A stretch of DNA of 64,000 nucleotides from Sphaerisporangium rufum (GTDB taxonomy: Bacteria; Actinomycetota; Actinomycetes; Streptosporangiales; Streptosporangiaceae), in contig NZ_BOOU01000007.1 of the NCBI RefSeq assembly GCF_016863395.1, positions 84,279-148,278 of the forward strand, read 5' to 3'. The notes below the pieces were generated by a model. The model was not told where the DNA came from and searched no databases. It saw nothing but the letters and a program-made list of their open reading frames with translations. Shown one piece after another: positions 8,418 through 17,139 of this stretch. Positions within the stretch are counted from its first letter, which is position 1, and every line of letters begins with the position of its first letter. Both the position numbers and the translations under genes were made by a program.

Positions 8418-10105
8418 CCGGGGTCCGCGCGGTCCGGGGCTTCATCCGCGAGCGCCGTCACCGGCCGGCGCGCTGGACGGATCGGTACACCGCCGGCTTC
8501 GCGCTCGCGATGGCGGCCCTGCTGGCGAGCCGGCCGATCGGCTCGGCGATCGCCTCGGTCGCGCACCCGATCGCCCCCGGACGGCTCGGCGCCGCGTTCG
8601 CCCTGGTGACGCTGGCCTTGGCCGGCCTCCTCGCGCTCGCCCGCGCCGCCGGCCCGATCGTACTCCCGGCCGCGGAGGCCGCCTGGCTCGTGCTGTCGCC
8701 GCTGCCGCGCCGCGGGGTGCTGGCCCGCTCCGCCGTGGAACTGGCGGTGGCCGCGCTGCTGGGCGGGGCGGTCCTCGGCGTGGCCGCGCTCGCGCTGGTG
8801 GGCGCAGCCGACCAGGTGGGCGTGCGGCTGATCGTGGCGGTGGTGCTCGGCATGTCCGCCACGGCCGGCGGCATGGCGTCCGCCGTGCTCGGCCAGGCGT
8901 CCGAGCAGTGGCAGTCCGGGACCCGGGCGGCGATCACCGTGCTCACCGTGGCGGCCGTCCTGATGGCGGTCCTGGGCGCCGGGCCCGGCCGCGGCCTGCT
9001 CGCCGCGGTCGCCGCCGCGCCGGCCGCGCTCGGCGCGGCGCTCGCCGGCCTGACCGCCGCGGCGGCCGCCCTGGTGGGCCGGCGGGCGTGGGCCGCGCTG
9101 GACCGGATGCCCGCCTCGAAGGTCCTGGCCGCCTCCACCCGGGCCGGCCACCTGGCGGCGGCGACCACCGTCATGGACCCCGGCGCGTTGACCTGGGCCG
9201 CCGAGGACAACCGGTGGCGCGGCCGCATCCTGCGCTCCCGCCGCTGGCCCGCCAGACTGCGTGCCGCCGGCGCGACCGCGCTCGCCCCGGGACCACTCGC
9301 CCTCGCCCCGCAGCACGCCGCCGGCGCACCCGCTCCGGCGCGGCCGGCCGGCCGGTCCGCCTCCCTCGGCGCCCGCCGTCCGGCTCCGGACCCGCGGGCC
9401 GGGCGGGGAACGGCGGCACCCCCCTGGCCGGCCGCGATGGCGGTGGCCTGGCCGGACTGGCGGCTGCTGTCCCGCCGCCCGTGGCGGGCGGCGGGCCTGC
9501 TCGCCAGCACGGTGCTGCCCGCCGCGGTCGGGCAGGCGAGCGGGACCCCGTCCACGCTCACGCTGGTCACGCTGGCCATCGGCGCGCTCTCCGCCGCCGC
9601 GACCTGCACCTCCGGCGCACGGCGGGACGGCGACAATCCGGCGCTGGCCCGCCTGCTCGGCGTCGACCCGCGCGCGGTGCTGGCCGCCCGGGCGGTGCTG
9701 CCCGCGCTACTCGGCGCCGGGTGGCTCGTCCTCGCATTGGCCGGGCTCGCCGCCGCCGGCCCGCTGCCCGGCGGCCCGTGGTGGCTCTTCGGACCGGCCG
9801 CCGCACCGGCCCTGGCCGCGGGCGCGCTGCGGATGGCCCGCCGGGCGCCGATCGACCACTCGATGCCGGTGATCGACACCCCGGGCGGTGCCGTGCCCAC
9901 CGGTCCGCTGATCTGGGCGGCGACCGGCCCCGACCTGGCCGCGGCCGGCTGCGCGCCGCTGCTGTGGGCCCTGTTCAGCGGTTCACCGCTGTCACCCGCG
10001 CTGGTGGCCGGGCAGGCGCTGCTCGCCCTCGGCGTGCTGGCCGCCTACCTGCGGCGCGGCGCGGCGCGGCCGCCCGCGGACCGGCCGGCCGCGGGCGCCG
10101 CCTGA
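8414..10105 (+). CDS. Multi-spanning ABC transporter membrane protein (DUF6297-like)
   Basis: This 563-residue integral membrane protein is extremely rich in Ala, Leu, Gly and Val. I see about ten to twelve hydrophobic segments in two blocks, separated by a polar Arg/Pro-rich stretch (about residues 265-345). The GTG at 8414 overlaps the ATPase stop; the frame is open upstream inside the ATPase gene, but that part is a shadow. Actinobacterial permeases of this layout are grouped as DUF6297, which I assign from general resemblance only. It is the likely permease for the preceding ATPase. The transported compound is unknown. Confidence 0.75.
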   Translation: MTGVRAVRGFIRERRHRPARWTDRYTAGFALAMAALLASRPIGSAIASVAHPIAPGRLGAAFALVTLALAGLLALARAAGPIVLPAAEAAWLVLSPLPRRGVLARSAVELAVAALLGGAVLGVAALALVGAADQVGVRLIVAVVLGMSATAGGMASAVLGQASEQWQSGTRAAITVLTVAAVLMAVLGAGPGRGLLAAVAAAPAALGAALAGLTAAAAALVGRRAWAALDRMPASKVLAASTRAGHLAAATTVMDPGALTWAAEDNRWRGRILRSRRWPARLRAAGATALAPGPLALAPQHAAGAPAPARPAGRSASLGARRPAPDPRAGRGTAAPPWPAAMAVAWPDWRLLSRRPWRAAGLLASTVLPAAVGQASGTPSTLTLVTLAIGALSAAATCTSGARRDGDNPALARLLGVDPRAVLAARAVLPALLGAGWLVLALAGLAAAGPLPGGPWWLFGPAAAPALAAGALRMARRAPIDHSMPVIDTPGGAVPTGPLIWAATGPDLAAAGCAPLLWALFSGSPLSPALVAGQALLALGVLAAYLRRGAARPPADRPAAGAA

Positions 10106-10153
10106 CGAAGCGCGCACCGCACCGCCCGATCCGCGCACGGTGAGCGGGCGACT

Positions 10154-10176
10154 CCGTTTCGTCATTGACGGAACGG
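10154..10176 (+). promoter_or_regulatory. Near-perfect inverted repeat upstream of the radical SAM unit
   Basis: CCGTTTCGTC (10154-10163) and GACGGAACGG (10167-10176) pair at 9 of 10 positions with a 3-nt spacer. It lies 48 bp after the permease stop and 70 bp before the next start. It may terminate the ABC unit or act as an operator for the radical SAM unit. Confidence 0.4.
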
Positions 10177-10246
10177 CTGCGATGGGCGGATGCTCGCAGC
10201 GAGGCCGGCGGGGGCGGCGCACCGTGAGCGAGAACGAGGTGGACGT

Positions 10247-10990
10247 ATGACCGACCAGGCCGGCGGCGGCGAGATCCGCGAGCCGCTGATATTACGCGAC
10301 GACGCCGTCACCGGCGGCGTGCCCGCCCTGTTCGCCGCGATGCGCGCCGACGACGCGCTGCGGCGGCGGTTCGCCGAGGACCCGGCCGGCGTGCTGGCAA
10401 AGGTCACCGGGAACGTCGGCCTGCCGCCACAACGCCTGTCGTCGACCAACCGCCTGGTGTTCTCGCTGCTCGGCAACGCCGAGCTGGTCGACTGGCTGCG
10501 CTCCTACGCCGAGGAGCGACGCGGCGAGCCGATCGAGCGGACCCGGTTCTCCCGCGACTTCGCCGAAGCGGTGCTGGAACACGGGCACGGCAGCCCGGAA
10601 CTCGACATCATCCGGAACGCGATCCGCGACGACGCCGGAATCCGCATCGCGCCGGACGCGTCTCCCTTCATTCACCACAGCGACTTCCTGCTGCCCGGCA
10701 TCGCGGTCACCACCGATCACAAGGTGCAACAGCACCAGACCCAGGACCAGGTGCAGGACGCCCAGACCCGGCACGACCACTCCTCCACCCAGAGCTTCAC
10801 TCCGCAGACCCACTTCACCACCCCGCACAGCGGCGTGGACCCGGAGGAAGACCTGACGATCTCCCCGGAGTGGCTGCGCATCACCGTCGACGCGCTGGTG
10901 AACCAGGCCGGCCTGCTGCGCCGCAGCAGGCTGTTGGACGTGGACGCGCCGCTGGACCTGCACCTGGACTCCCCGCTGGACCTCGGATGA
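10247..10990 (+). CDS. Cysteine-free protein coupled to a radical SAM enzyme (possible substrate)
   Basis: This 247-residue protein is not recognised. The ATG at 10247 has a GAGGTGGA ribosome site. The N-terminal third is helical and contains LRRRFAEDPAGVLAKV, which recalls the 'F..DP...L' pattern of Nif11/NHLP-type leaders, then LVFSLLGNAELVDWLRSY. A polar stretch (about residues 156-195) is rich in Gln, His, Thr and Asp (for example DHKVQQHQTQDQVQDAQ). The C-terminus ends in Leu/Asp repeats (DVDAPLDLHLDSPLDLG). There is no cysteine, so thioether chemistry is excluded. Its stop overlaps the radical SAM start (ATGA), which suggests it is the enzyme's substrate or partner. A decayed copy of its N-terminal domain lies at 12858-12989. 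Confidence 0.7.
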   Translation: MTDQAGGGEIREPLILRDDAVTGGVPALFAAMRADDALRRRFAEDPAGVLAKVTGNVGLPPQRLSSTNRLVFSLLGNAELVDWLRSYAEERRGEPIERTRFSRDFAEAVLEHGHGSPELDIIRNAIRDDAGIRIAPDASPFIHHSDFLLPGIAVTTDHKVQQHQTQDQVQDAQTRHDHSSTQSFTPQTHFTTPHSGVDPEEDLTISPEWLRITVDALVNQAGLLRRSRLLDVDAPLDLHLDSPLDLG

Positions 10991-12066
10991 GCGCGCCGGA
11001 CCCGGGCCGGGGCGTCTTCGCCGGCCCGCGCACTCTGTCGATCATGCCGACCTTCGCCTGCCCGGCCGCGTGCGCCGAGTGCGGCACGCTGTCCAGCCCG
11101 CACGCCGCGGGCCGGCTGGACCTCGCCCAGATCGTCGCCGCGATCGACGAGGCCCGCGAGCTGGGCTTCTACAACGTCGTCTTCACCGGCGGTGAGGCGA
11201 CGCTGCGCTGGCGCGACCTGCTCGCCGGCATCACGCACGCGCGCGACCGGGGGTTCCCGGTGCGGCTGGTGACCAACGCGCACTGGGCCCGGAGCCTGGA
11301 ACGGGCCCGTGCCCGGGTGGCCGCGCTGGCCGGCGCCGGGCTCACCGAGATCAACTACAGCACCGGCGACGAGCACGTCCGCTTCGTCCCGGTTGACCGG
11401 GTGGCCTACGCGATGGTCGCCGCGGCCGAGCGCGATCTGCCCGTGCACGTGATGGTGGAGATGAAGCTCGGCAACGAGATGACCCGCGACCGGCTGCTGG
11501 CCCACCCGGCGCTGGACCTGCTGGACGCCGGGCGGCGGGCGGCGATCTCGGTGAAGTCCAGCCCGTGGATGCCGCTCAGCCCCGACCGGTTCCACCGCTA
11601 CGAGCCCGGCACGGCCGCCGACCGCGGCAACCTGGGCTCGCGGACCGGGTGCCCCAGCGTGCTGCAGACCTACACCGTGCAGGGCGACGGCCGGATCGGC
11701 GCCTGCTGCGGCATCGGGTTGCGCGCGATCGGCGAGTTGAACGTCGGGCGCGCCGAGGGTGCCGAGCCGCTGCGCCGGGCCGTCCAGGAGGCCGAGCAGG
11801 ACTTCCTCAAGCTGTGGATCCACTACGAGGGCCCGGAACGGGTGATCGCCTGGGCGGCGTCGCACGATCCGTCCATCGAGTGGGAGGGCCGGTACGGCCA
11901 CCACTGCCAGGCCTGCCGCCGCCTGTATCAGGACGACACCATCCGGGCGGTCGTCCGCCGGCACTGGAAGGAGGTGGTCGCCCGGGTGCTGCAGGCCGCC
12001 TGGTTCGACGAGGTGGACGGCCCCCGGCGGCTGCGCGAGATCGCCGCCCCGGCGCCGGCCGGCTGA
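10987..12066 (+). CDS. Radical SAM protein with SPASM-like C-terminal cysteines
   Basis: This 359-residue enzyme has the canonical CxxxCxxC cluster motif (Cys25, Cys29, Cys32 in CPAACAEC) and the SAM-binding FTGGE at 66-70. Auxiliary cysteines at 222, 240, 241, 307 and 310 (GCPS, GACCG, HHCQAC) follow a CX12GX4C...CX2C spacing like SPASM or twitch domains of peptide-modifying enzymes. It generates a 5'-deoxyadenosyl radical; the target is probably the protein encoded just upstream, with which it shares a 4-bp ATGA overlap. No protease, transporter or cyclase is next to it except the upstream ABC pair. The frame remains open upstream, but the ATG at 10987 is the coupled start. Confidence 0.9.
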   Translation: MSAPDPGRGVFAGPRTLSIMPTFACPAACAECGTLSSPHAAGRLDLAQIVAAIDEARELGFYNVVFTGGEATLRWRDLLAGITHARDRGFPVRLVTNAHWARSLERARARVAALAGAGLTEINYSTGDEHVRFVPVDRVAYAMVAAAERDLPVHVMVEMKLGNEMTRDRLLAHPALDLLDAGRRAAISVKSSPWMPLSPDRFHRYEPGTAADRGNLGSRTGCPSVLQTYTVQGDGRIGACCGIGLRAIGELNVGRAEGAEPLRRAVQEAEQDFLKLWIHYEGPERVIAWAASHDPSIEWEGRYGHHCQACRRLYQDDTIRAVVRRHWKEVVARVLQAAWFDEVDGPRRLREIAAPAPAG

Positions 12067-12191
12067 GCCCCGGACGCACCCGCTCGCCCGCGTCCCGGCG
12101 TACCCGGCCGTCGCCCGCGTCTCGGCGGCCGGCCCGCCGGGACGCGACGTCCCGGCGCCGGAAGCGGGCGGCGAACGGGGTGGCCGGACCG

Positions 12192-12231
12192 GGAGAATTC
12201 TCCTGGCAAGCGTGGGCGTGATTGCTACGGT
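12192..12231 (+). promoter_or_regulatory. Palindrome and leaderless promoter of the Uma2 gene
   Basis: The 12-bp perfect palindrome GGAGAATTCTCC (12192-12203) abuts a weak -35 (CTGGCA, 12203-12208). After 17 nt comes a TACGGT -10 (12226-12231), 6 nt before the ATG. This layout suggests a repressible, leaderless promoter. Confidence 0.5.
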
Positions 12232-12237
12232 GAAGGC

Positions 12238-12843
12238 ATGACGGTCCAGGTCAGGAGCGAAATCGTGACAGATGCCCATCTTCCCGGCTGGCTGCGGCCG
12301 CCGCCGGAAGGATTCACGGCAGAAGACCTCGATCACTTTCCGGATTTGCCCGCGCACACAGAGTTGATTGACGGAAGCTTGGTCTTCGTGAGCCCGCAGA
12401 AGGACTTCCACTCCGTCATCGTCGACCTGCTCGTCACCGCGCTACGACGCTGCGCCCCCGAGCGATACCGGGTACGCCGGGAGATGAGCATCATCCTCGG
12501 CCCGCGGCAGCGGCCGGAGCCGGATATCGCCGTCATCCACGCCGACGCCCTGACGGGGCCGGACACGACCGCCTACCAGGCCGCCGACGCGGTGTTGCTG
12601 GTCGAAGTGGTGAGCCCCGACTCCGAGACCCGCGACCGGGAGCGCAAGCCCGAGCTGTACGCCACAGCCGGCATCAAGCATTTCTGGCGGGTGGAGCAGG
12701 ACAAGGGACGCCCGACGGTCTACGTCTACGAGATCGACCCGGCGACCAAGAAGTACGTGCCGACCGGCATCTTCCACGACAAGCTGCGACTCACCGTACC
12801 CTTCAAGATCGACATCGACCTGACCGAGGCCGACCGCCTCTGA
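12238..12843 (+). CDS. Uma2 family (DUF820) PD-(D/E)XK endonuclease
   Basis: This 201-residue protein fits the Uma2/DUF820 family of restriction-endonuclease-fold proteins. Visible features are HTELIDGSLVFVSPQ, the PDIAVI acidic residue, VLLVEVVSPDS as the E-x-V strand, and RDRERKPELYATAGIKHFW. Families of this type are abundant in actinomycetes and cyanobacteria, often linked to mobile DNA; their cellular role is not established. The 5' third uses noticeably more A/T-ending codons (for example GATTTG, TTGATTGAC) than its neighbours, a hint of acquisition. It sits between the radical SAM gene and a decayed copy of the putative substrate gene. Confidence 0.88.
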   Translation: MTVQVRSEIVTDAHLPGWLRPPPEGFTAEDLDHFPDLPAHTELIDGSLVFVSPQKDFHSVIVDLLVTALRRCAPERYRVRREMSIILGPRQRPEPDIAVIHADALTGPDTTAYQAADAVLLVEVVSPDSETRDRERKPELYATAGIKHFWRVEQDKGRPTVYVYEIDPATKKYVPTGIFHDKLRLTVPFKIDIDLTEADRL

Positions 12844-12857
12844 CCGGCCCCGGGAGC

Positions 12858-12989
12858 GGCCGGTCGACCGCAGGCGTGCCGCACGGTGGGCGTGGACGCC
12901 GGGACGCGCCCGCCGCACGATTGCCGTCGACCGACCACCTGGTGTTCTCGCTGCTCGGCAACGCCGACCTGGTCGACCGGCTGCGCTCG
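12858..12989 (+). pseudogene. Decayed duplicate of the N-terminal domain of the radical SAM partner protein
   Basis: Translated in the frame of 12876, this stretch reads STAGV...ARLPSTDHLVFSLLGNADLVDRLRS. It aligns without gaps to DPAGV...QRLSSTNRLVFSLLGNAELVDWLRS of the protein at 10247-10990, and the DNA of the core is nearly identical (ctggtgttctcgctgctcgg in both). There is no start codon in a convincing context, no ribosome site, and similarity fades after LRS, so this is a fragment. The copy lies 2.4 kb downstream, after the Uma2 gene, and just before the folD stop on the other strand. Confidence 0.7.
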
Positions 12990-13041
12990 GGCGGCGACCC
13001 CCTCGGCGCGGCGGGGCGCTGGATCCGCGGGGCGGAAAGGG

Positions 13042-13893
13042 TCAGCCGGCGCGGCGTTCGGCGGCCTCGACGACGTTGGCGAGCAGCATCGCCCGGGTCA
13101 TCGGGCCCACCCCGCCAGGGTTGGGCGCCACGAAACCGGCGACCTCCCGCACCTCCGGCGCCACGTCGCCGGCGAGCTTGCCGTCCACCCGGGAGACGCC
13201 CACGTCCAGCACCGCGGCGCCGGGCTTCACCATCTCCGCGGTGATCAGGCCGGGCACGCCGGCCGCGGCCACCACGATGTCGGCCTCGCGGACCCGGCCG
13301 GCCAGCCCTCGGGTGCCGGTGTGGCACAGCGTGACGGTGGCGTTCTCGGTGCGCCGGGTGAGCAGCAGGCCGAGCGGCCGGCCGACGGTGATGCCGCGGC
13401 CGATCACCGTGACGTCGGCGCCCTTGATCGGCACGCCGTACTCCTGGAGCAGCGCCACGATGCCGCGCGGCGTGCAGGGCAGCGGGGCGTCCACCATGTG
13501 CACCAGCCGGCCGAGGTTCACCGGGTGCAGGCCGTCGGCGTCCTTGGCCGGGTCCATCCGCTCGATCAGCGCCTGGGCGTCCAGGTGCCGGGGCAGCGGC
13601 AGCTGGACGATGTAGCCGGTGCACGCCGGGTCGGCGTTGAGCTCGTCGATCGCCGCCTCGACCTCGACCTGGGAGGCGGTCTCCGGCAGGTCGCGGCGGA
13701 TCGAGGAGATGCCCACCTCGGCGCAGTCGCGGTGCTTGCCCGCGACGTAGATCTGGCTGCCGGGGTCGTCACCGACCAGGATGGTGCCGAGGCCGGGCAC
13801 GACCCCGCGGGCGGCCAGCACGGCCACCCGCTCCTTGAGGTCGGCCTTGATCTTGGCGGCGGTCGCCTTGCCGTCGAGAATCTGCGCGCTCAC
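13042..13893 (-). CDS. folD: Methylenetetrahydrofolate dehydrogenase/cyclohydrolase
   Basis: This bifunctional enzyme interconverts methylene-, methenyl- and 10-formyl-tetrahydrofolate, the last being the formyl donor for PurN and PurH. FolD signatures are present: [13 protein letters not shown], the catalytic Lys in [31 protein letters not shown], the NADP site [13 protein letters not shown] and [15 protein letters not shown] prefer GTG 13893 (283 residues; AAGGA site 9 nt upstream) over ATG 13911. It follows purN-purH on the same strand, separated by a strong hairpin, so it probably has its own promoter or receives readthrough. Confidence 0.97.
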   Translation of the reverse strand: MSAQILDGKATAAKIKADLKERVAVLAARGVVPGLGTILVGDDPGSQIYVAGKHRDCAEVGISSIRRDLPETASQVEVEAAIDELNADPACTGYIVQLPLPRHLDAQALIERMDPAKDADGLHPVNLGRLVHMVDAPLPCTPRGIVALLQEYGVPIKGADVTVIGRGITVGRPLGLLLTRRTENATVTLCHTGTRGLAGRVREADIVVAAAGVPGLITAEMVKPGAAVLDVGVSRVDGKLAGDVAPEVREVAGFVAPNPGGVGPMTRAMLLANVVEAAERRAG

Positions 13894-13928
13894 AGCTCGC
13901 CATCCTTCCATGCCGGGCCGGCCCGGCG

Positions 13929-13972
13929 CGCGCCGCGGGGGACGGACCGGGCGGTCGGTCCCCCGCGGCGCG
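13929..13972 (-). terminator. Hairpin downstream of purH
   Basis: Two 20-nt arms (13929-13948 and 13953-13972) pair at 19 of 20 positions around a 4-nt loop, just after the purH stop and before folD. It is a strong GC-rich terminator for the purNH unit. Confidence 0.8.
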
Positions 13973-13987
13973 GCCGGCGGGCCCGGC

Positions 13988-15538
13988 TCAGTGGAAGAAG
14001 TGCCGGGTGCCGGTGAAGTAGAGCGTGATCCCGGCCTTGGCGGCGGCCTCCACCACGACGTCGTCCCGGACTGAGCCGCCGGGCTGCACCACCGCGGTCA
14101 CCCCGGCCGCCAGCAGGATCTCCAGCCCGTCGGCGAAGGGGAAGAAGGCGTCGGAGGCGGCGACCGACCCGGCGGCCCGCTCGCCGGCCCGGGCCACCGC
14201 CAGCCGGGCGGCGTCCACCCGGTTGACCTGGCCCATGCCGACGCCCACCGTGGCGCGGTCGGCGGCGAGCAGGATGGCGTTGGACTTCACCGACCGGCAG
14301 GCCCGCCAGGCGAACGCCAGGTCGGCCAGCATCTCGGGCGGGGCGGCCGGGCCGGTCTTCAGCTCCCAGGAGGCCGGGTCGTCGCCGGGGGCGTCCACCC
14401 GGTCCACCCGCTGCGCCAGCAGGCCGCCGTCGATCCGGCGATACTCCACCCGGTTCGCCGGGCCGGCCGGGCAGCGCAGCAGCCGGATGTTCTTCTTGGC
14501 GGTCAGCACCGCGAGCGCCTCGGCGGTGAAGGACGGCGCCACCACGACCTCGGTGAAGATCGGTGCGATCTGCTCGGCCAGCTCGGCGCCGACCTCGCCG
14601 TTCACCGCGATCACCCCACCGTAGGCCGACAGCGGATCGCAGGCGTGCGCCTTGCGGTGCGCCTCGGCCACGTCGGCGCCGACCGCGAGCCCGCACGGGT
14701 TGGCGTGCTTGATGATCGCCACCGCCGGCTCGGCGAAGTCCCACGCCGCCCGCCAGGCCGCGTCGGCGTCGACGTAGTTGTTGTAGGACATCTCCTTGCC
14801 GTGCAGCTGCTCGGCCGCCGCCAGGCCGCCCTCGCCGCCGGTGTACAGGGCGGCCCCCTGGTGCGGGTTCTCGCCGTACCGCAGCACCGCGCGGCGCCGC
14901 CAGGTCGCCCCCATGAACGACGGCCAGCCGGCGTCCTCCTCCTCCGGGGCGTGCACGCTCGCGAACCAGGAGGCCACGGCGGTGTCATAGGCGGCGGTGC
15001 GGGCGAAGGCCCGGGCGGCGAGCCGCCGGCGCTCGGGCTCGGTGAACCCGCCCTGCGCCACCGCGCGCAGCACGTCGCCGTAGCCGGCCGGGTCGACCAC
15101 GACGGCGACCGTCCCGTGGTTCTTCGCGGCCGCGCGGATCATCGCCGGGCCGCCGATGTCGATCTGCTCGACGCACTCGTCCGGGGCGGCACCGCCGGCG
15201 ACCGTCCGCTCGAAGGGGTAAAGGTTGACCACAACGAGCTGGAACGGCTCGATCTCCAGCTCTTCGAGCTGCTTGACGTGGGAGGGGTCGGCGCCGTCGG
15301 CCAGCAGGCCCGCGTGCACTCGCGGGTGCAGCGTCTTCACCCGGCCGCCGAGGCACTCGGGGAAGCCGGTCAGCGACTCCACCGGGGTCACCGGCACGCC
15401 GAAGGAGGCGATCGCCGACGCGGTGCCGCCGGTGGACACGATCTCCACGTCCGCGGCGTCCAGTGCCCGGGCCAGTTCCTCCAGACCTGACTTGTCATGA
15501 ACCGTGATCAACGCGCGCCGGATGGCGATGCTGGTCAC
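13988..15538 (-). CDS. purH: Bifunctional AICAR formyltransferase/IMP cyclohydrolase
   Basis: PurH performs the last two steps of IMP synthesis. The N-terminal cyclohydrolase half has [39 protein letters not shown] and VVVNLYPFE. The C-terminal transformylase half has [14 protein letters not shown], the catalytic region [13 protein letters not shown], and [10 protein letters not shown]; it ends GTRHFFH. I place the start at GTG 15538 (516 residues) with a perfect AAGGAGG site; the frame is accidentally open another 1.2 kb upstream. It follows purN with a 62-bp gap on the same strand and shares 10-formyl-THF supply with folD. Confidence 0.98.
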   Translation of the reverse strand: MTSIAIRRALITVHDKSGLEELARALDAADVEIVSTGGTASAIASFGVPVTPVESLTGFPECLGGRVKTLHPRVHAGLLADGADPSHVKQLEELEIEPFQLVVVNLYPFERTVAGGAAPDECVEQIDIGGPAMIRAAAKNHGTVAVVVDPAGYGDVLRAVAQGGFTEPERRRLAARAFARTAAYDTAVASWFASVHAPEEEDAGWPSFMGATWRRRAVLRYGENPHQGAALYTGGEGGLAAAEQLHGKEMSYNNYVDADAAWRAAWDFAEPAVAIIKHANPCGLAVGADVAEAHRKAHACDPLSAYGGVIAVNGEVGAELAEQIAPIFTEVVVAPSFTAEALAVLTAKKNIRLLRCPAGPANRVEYRRIDGGLLAQRVDRVDAPGDDPASWELKTGPAAPPEMLADLAFAWRACRSVKSNAILLAADRATVGVGMGQVNRVDAARLAVARAGERAAGSVAASDAFFPFADGLEILLAAGVTAVVQPGGSVRDDVVVEAAAKAGITLYFTGTRHFFH

Positions 15539-15600
15539 TTCGTGTTCCTCCTTGATTCCGGACGGTCCGGACTCCCGGCCGATCCGTGGTCGAGACCGGC

Positions 15601-16227
15601 TCACCGGCCGCCGCCCGGGGCGCCGGACGCCGCGGGGCGCCCGCCGCCGAGCCGGACGTGCCGGCCGGTCACACTCCAGCCGTCGCGCACCATGCGCCCG
15701 ACGACGTCCACCAGCAGCCGGCGCTCCACGGTCTTGATGCGCTCGTGCAGGCTCGCCTCGTCGTCGCCGTCGCGCACCGCGACGGCCTGCTGGGCGATGA
15801 CCGGCCCGGTGTCCACCCCGGCGTCCACCAGGTGGACGGTGCAGCCGGTCACCCGGACCCCGTAGGCCAGCGCGTCGCGCACCGCGTGCGCGCCGGGGAA
15901 GGCGGGCAGCAGGGCGGGGTGGGTGTTGACGACCGGGAACGCCCCGAGCACCCGGGGCCCGAGGATCTTCATGAAGCCGGCCGAGACGACGAGATCGGGG
16001 CGGTGTGCCGCGATCCGCGCGTGCAGCGCGGCGTCCCACGCCTCGCGGCCCTCGTGGTCGGTGACCTTGACGACGAACGCGGGCAGGTCCGCGCGCCGGG
16101 CGCGGGCCAGGCCCTCGATGCCGTCGCGGTCGGCGCCGACCGCGACGATCTCCGCACCGAAGGCGGCATCTGCGGCGGCGTCCATCAGGGCCTGTAGGTT
16201 GGATCCCGAACCGGAGACGAGGACCAC
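15601..16227 (-). CDS. purN: Phosphoribosylglycinamide formyltransferase
   Basis: PurN transfers a formyl group from 10-formyl-THF to GAR. Typical features are [14 protein letters not shown] at the N-terminus, [10 protein letters not shown], the active-site [12 protein letters not shown], and [16 protein letters not shown] with the catalytic Asp. The only in-frame ATG/GTG candidate is GTG 16227, which has no ribosome site close by. An AAGGAG sequence (16250-16255) is instead placed 7 nt before an in-frame CTG at 16242, which would give the family's usual N-terminus ([11 protein letters not shown]). The start may therefore be CTG. The tail after residue 195 is Gly/Pro-rich. It forms an operon with purH. 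Confidence 0.96.
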   Translation of the reverse strand: MVLVSGSGSNLQALMDAAADAAFGAEIVAVGADRDGIEGLARARRADLPAFVVKVTDHEGREAWDAALHARIAAHRPDLVVSAGFMKILGPRVLGAFPVVNTHPALLPAFPGAHAVRDALAYGVRVTGCTVHLVDAGVDTGPVIAQQAVAVRDGDDEASLHERIKTVERRLLVDVVGRMVRDGWSVTGRHVRLGGGRPAASGAPGGGR

Positions 16228-16259
16228 GAGCCGAGCCGACAGGGCTGCACTCCTTCGGG

Positions 16260-16292
16260 CGATACGTTGACGGTACGGCAGTCAGCGTATCG
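16260..16292. promoter_or_regulatory. Inverted repeat between purN and the divergent small membrane protein gene
   Basis: CGATACG (16260-16266) and CGTATCG (16286-16292) are perfect inverted arms 19 nt apart, midway between the divergent genes. It could be a shared operator. No known PurR-box consensus is recognised. Confidence 0.35.
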
Positions 16293-16324
16293 GCCCGCCC
16301 GCTCCACAACGCCAAGGAGGTCAG

Positions 16325-16732
16325 GTGCTTCCATCCGCTGAGACGTCGGCGGTCGAGATCGGGCGACGGGCGCTGCTGCTCTCCATCGGCGCGATCGCGC
16401 TCACGTTCATGGTGCCCGTCCTCGGTCTGGCCCTCGGCGTCTTCGCCGCCGTCGCGTGCGTGCGGGCCTGGCGGGCCGCCTCCGGCGGCCGCGCGCCGGT
16501 GTTCATGCCGGTGGCCGGTCTGGTGACGTCGGCGCTCGCCATCCTGCTCGCCGCGTCGGTGGCCTGGTTCCAGACCTACTTCGATGACGAGCTCGGTGTC
16601 TACACCGAGTGTATGAAGGGGGCCGGCACCACCACCTCCCAGCAGGCTTGCGTGGCCGATCTGGAGCACGCCATGGAGTCGCGGCTGCCGTTCGTCCCCG
16701 AGGGCGGGTTGCGGCTGCCGTTCGCGCCATGA
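16325..16732 (+). CDS. Small DUF4190-like membrane protein
   Basis: This 135-residue protein has two membrane segments (about residues 14-43 and 58-82), followed by an outside tail of about 50 residues with two cysteines. It resembles the DUF4190 type of short actinomycete membrane proteins. The GTG start at 16325 follows a perfect AAGGAGG site by 4 nt. The function is unknown. It is divergent from purN and lies 97 bp upstream of the zinc-finger gene on the same strand. Confidence 0.7.
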   Translation: MLPSAETSAVEIGRRALLLSIGAIALTFMVPVLGLALGVFAAVACVRAWRAASGGRAPVFMPVAGLVTSALAILLAASVAWFQTYFDDELGVYTECMKGAGTTTSQQACVADLEHAMESRLPFVPEGGLRLPFAP

Positions 16733-16829
16733 CCGGCCGGGCCCGTCTCGGCCGCCGGCCGGCCCGGGCGCGCCGGGCCGCCGTACCATCCGCCGCGGGC
16801 CGGGTGCCCGCGCACCGCAAGGAGATGCC

Positions 16830-17126
16830 GTGACCGACTGCTCCCACCTTCACGAGATCCGCGACGTGCAGCCCGGCGATCCGCGCGGCTGCCAGGAGTG
16901 CCTGGCCGACGGTTCGCGCTGGGTCCACCTGCGCACCTGCCTGACCTGCGGGCACGTCGGCTGCTGCGACTCCTCGCCGAACCGGCACGCCACCGCCCAC
17001 TACCGGGCCGCCGGGCATCCGATCATCGAGTCGTTCGAGCCCGGCGAGGACTGGGCCTGGTGTTATCCCGACCAGCTGCTGCTGGACCCCTCCCCCAGCG
17101 GCGCCGGCTCGCGCTCGCACGAGTGA
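16830..17126 (+). CDS. UBP-type zinc finger protein
   Basis: This 98-residue cytoplasmic protein carries a ZnF-UBP-like domain: [55 protein letters not shown] and W.WCYPD. Bacterial members are small and stand-alone, and their role is unknown because free bacterial ubiquitin is absent; some actinomycete copies occur near proteasome-like or metabolic genes. GTG 16830 has an AAGGAG site. It is convergent with perM, with a 13-bp gap. Confidence 0.9.
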   Translation: MTDCSHLHEIRDVQPGDPRGCQECLADGSRWVHLRTCLTCGHVGCCDSSPNRHATAHYRAAGHPIIESFEPGEDWAWCYPDQLLLDPSPSGAGSRSHE

Positions 17127-17139
17127 CGGCGGCCGGCGG

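Noticed and set aside
10717..12411. 564-codon minus-strand frame across the radical SAM gene
   Set aside because: The plus-strand genes have clear motifs and ribosome sites; this is a shadow frame.
12843..13244. Full-length gene at 12876-13244
   Set aside because: Only the first 45 codons resemble the radical SAM partner protein; the rest is antisense to folD and has no support.
15539..16789. 5' extension of the purH frame
   Set aside because: The extension lies under purN and a small membrane protein gene and has no similarity to PurH; the AAGGAGG site fixes the start at 15538.
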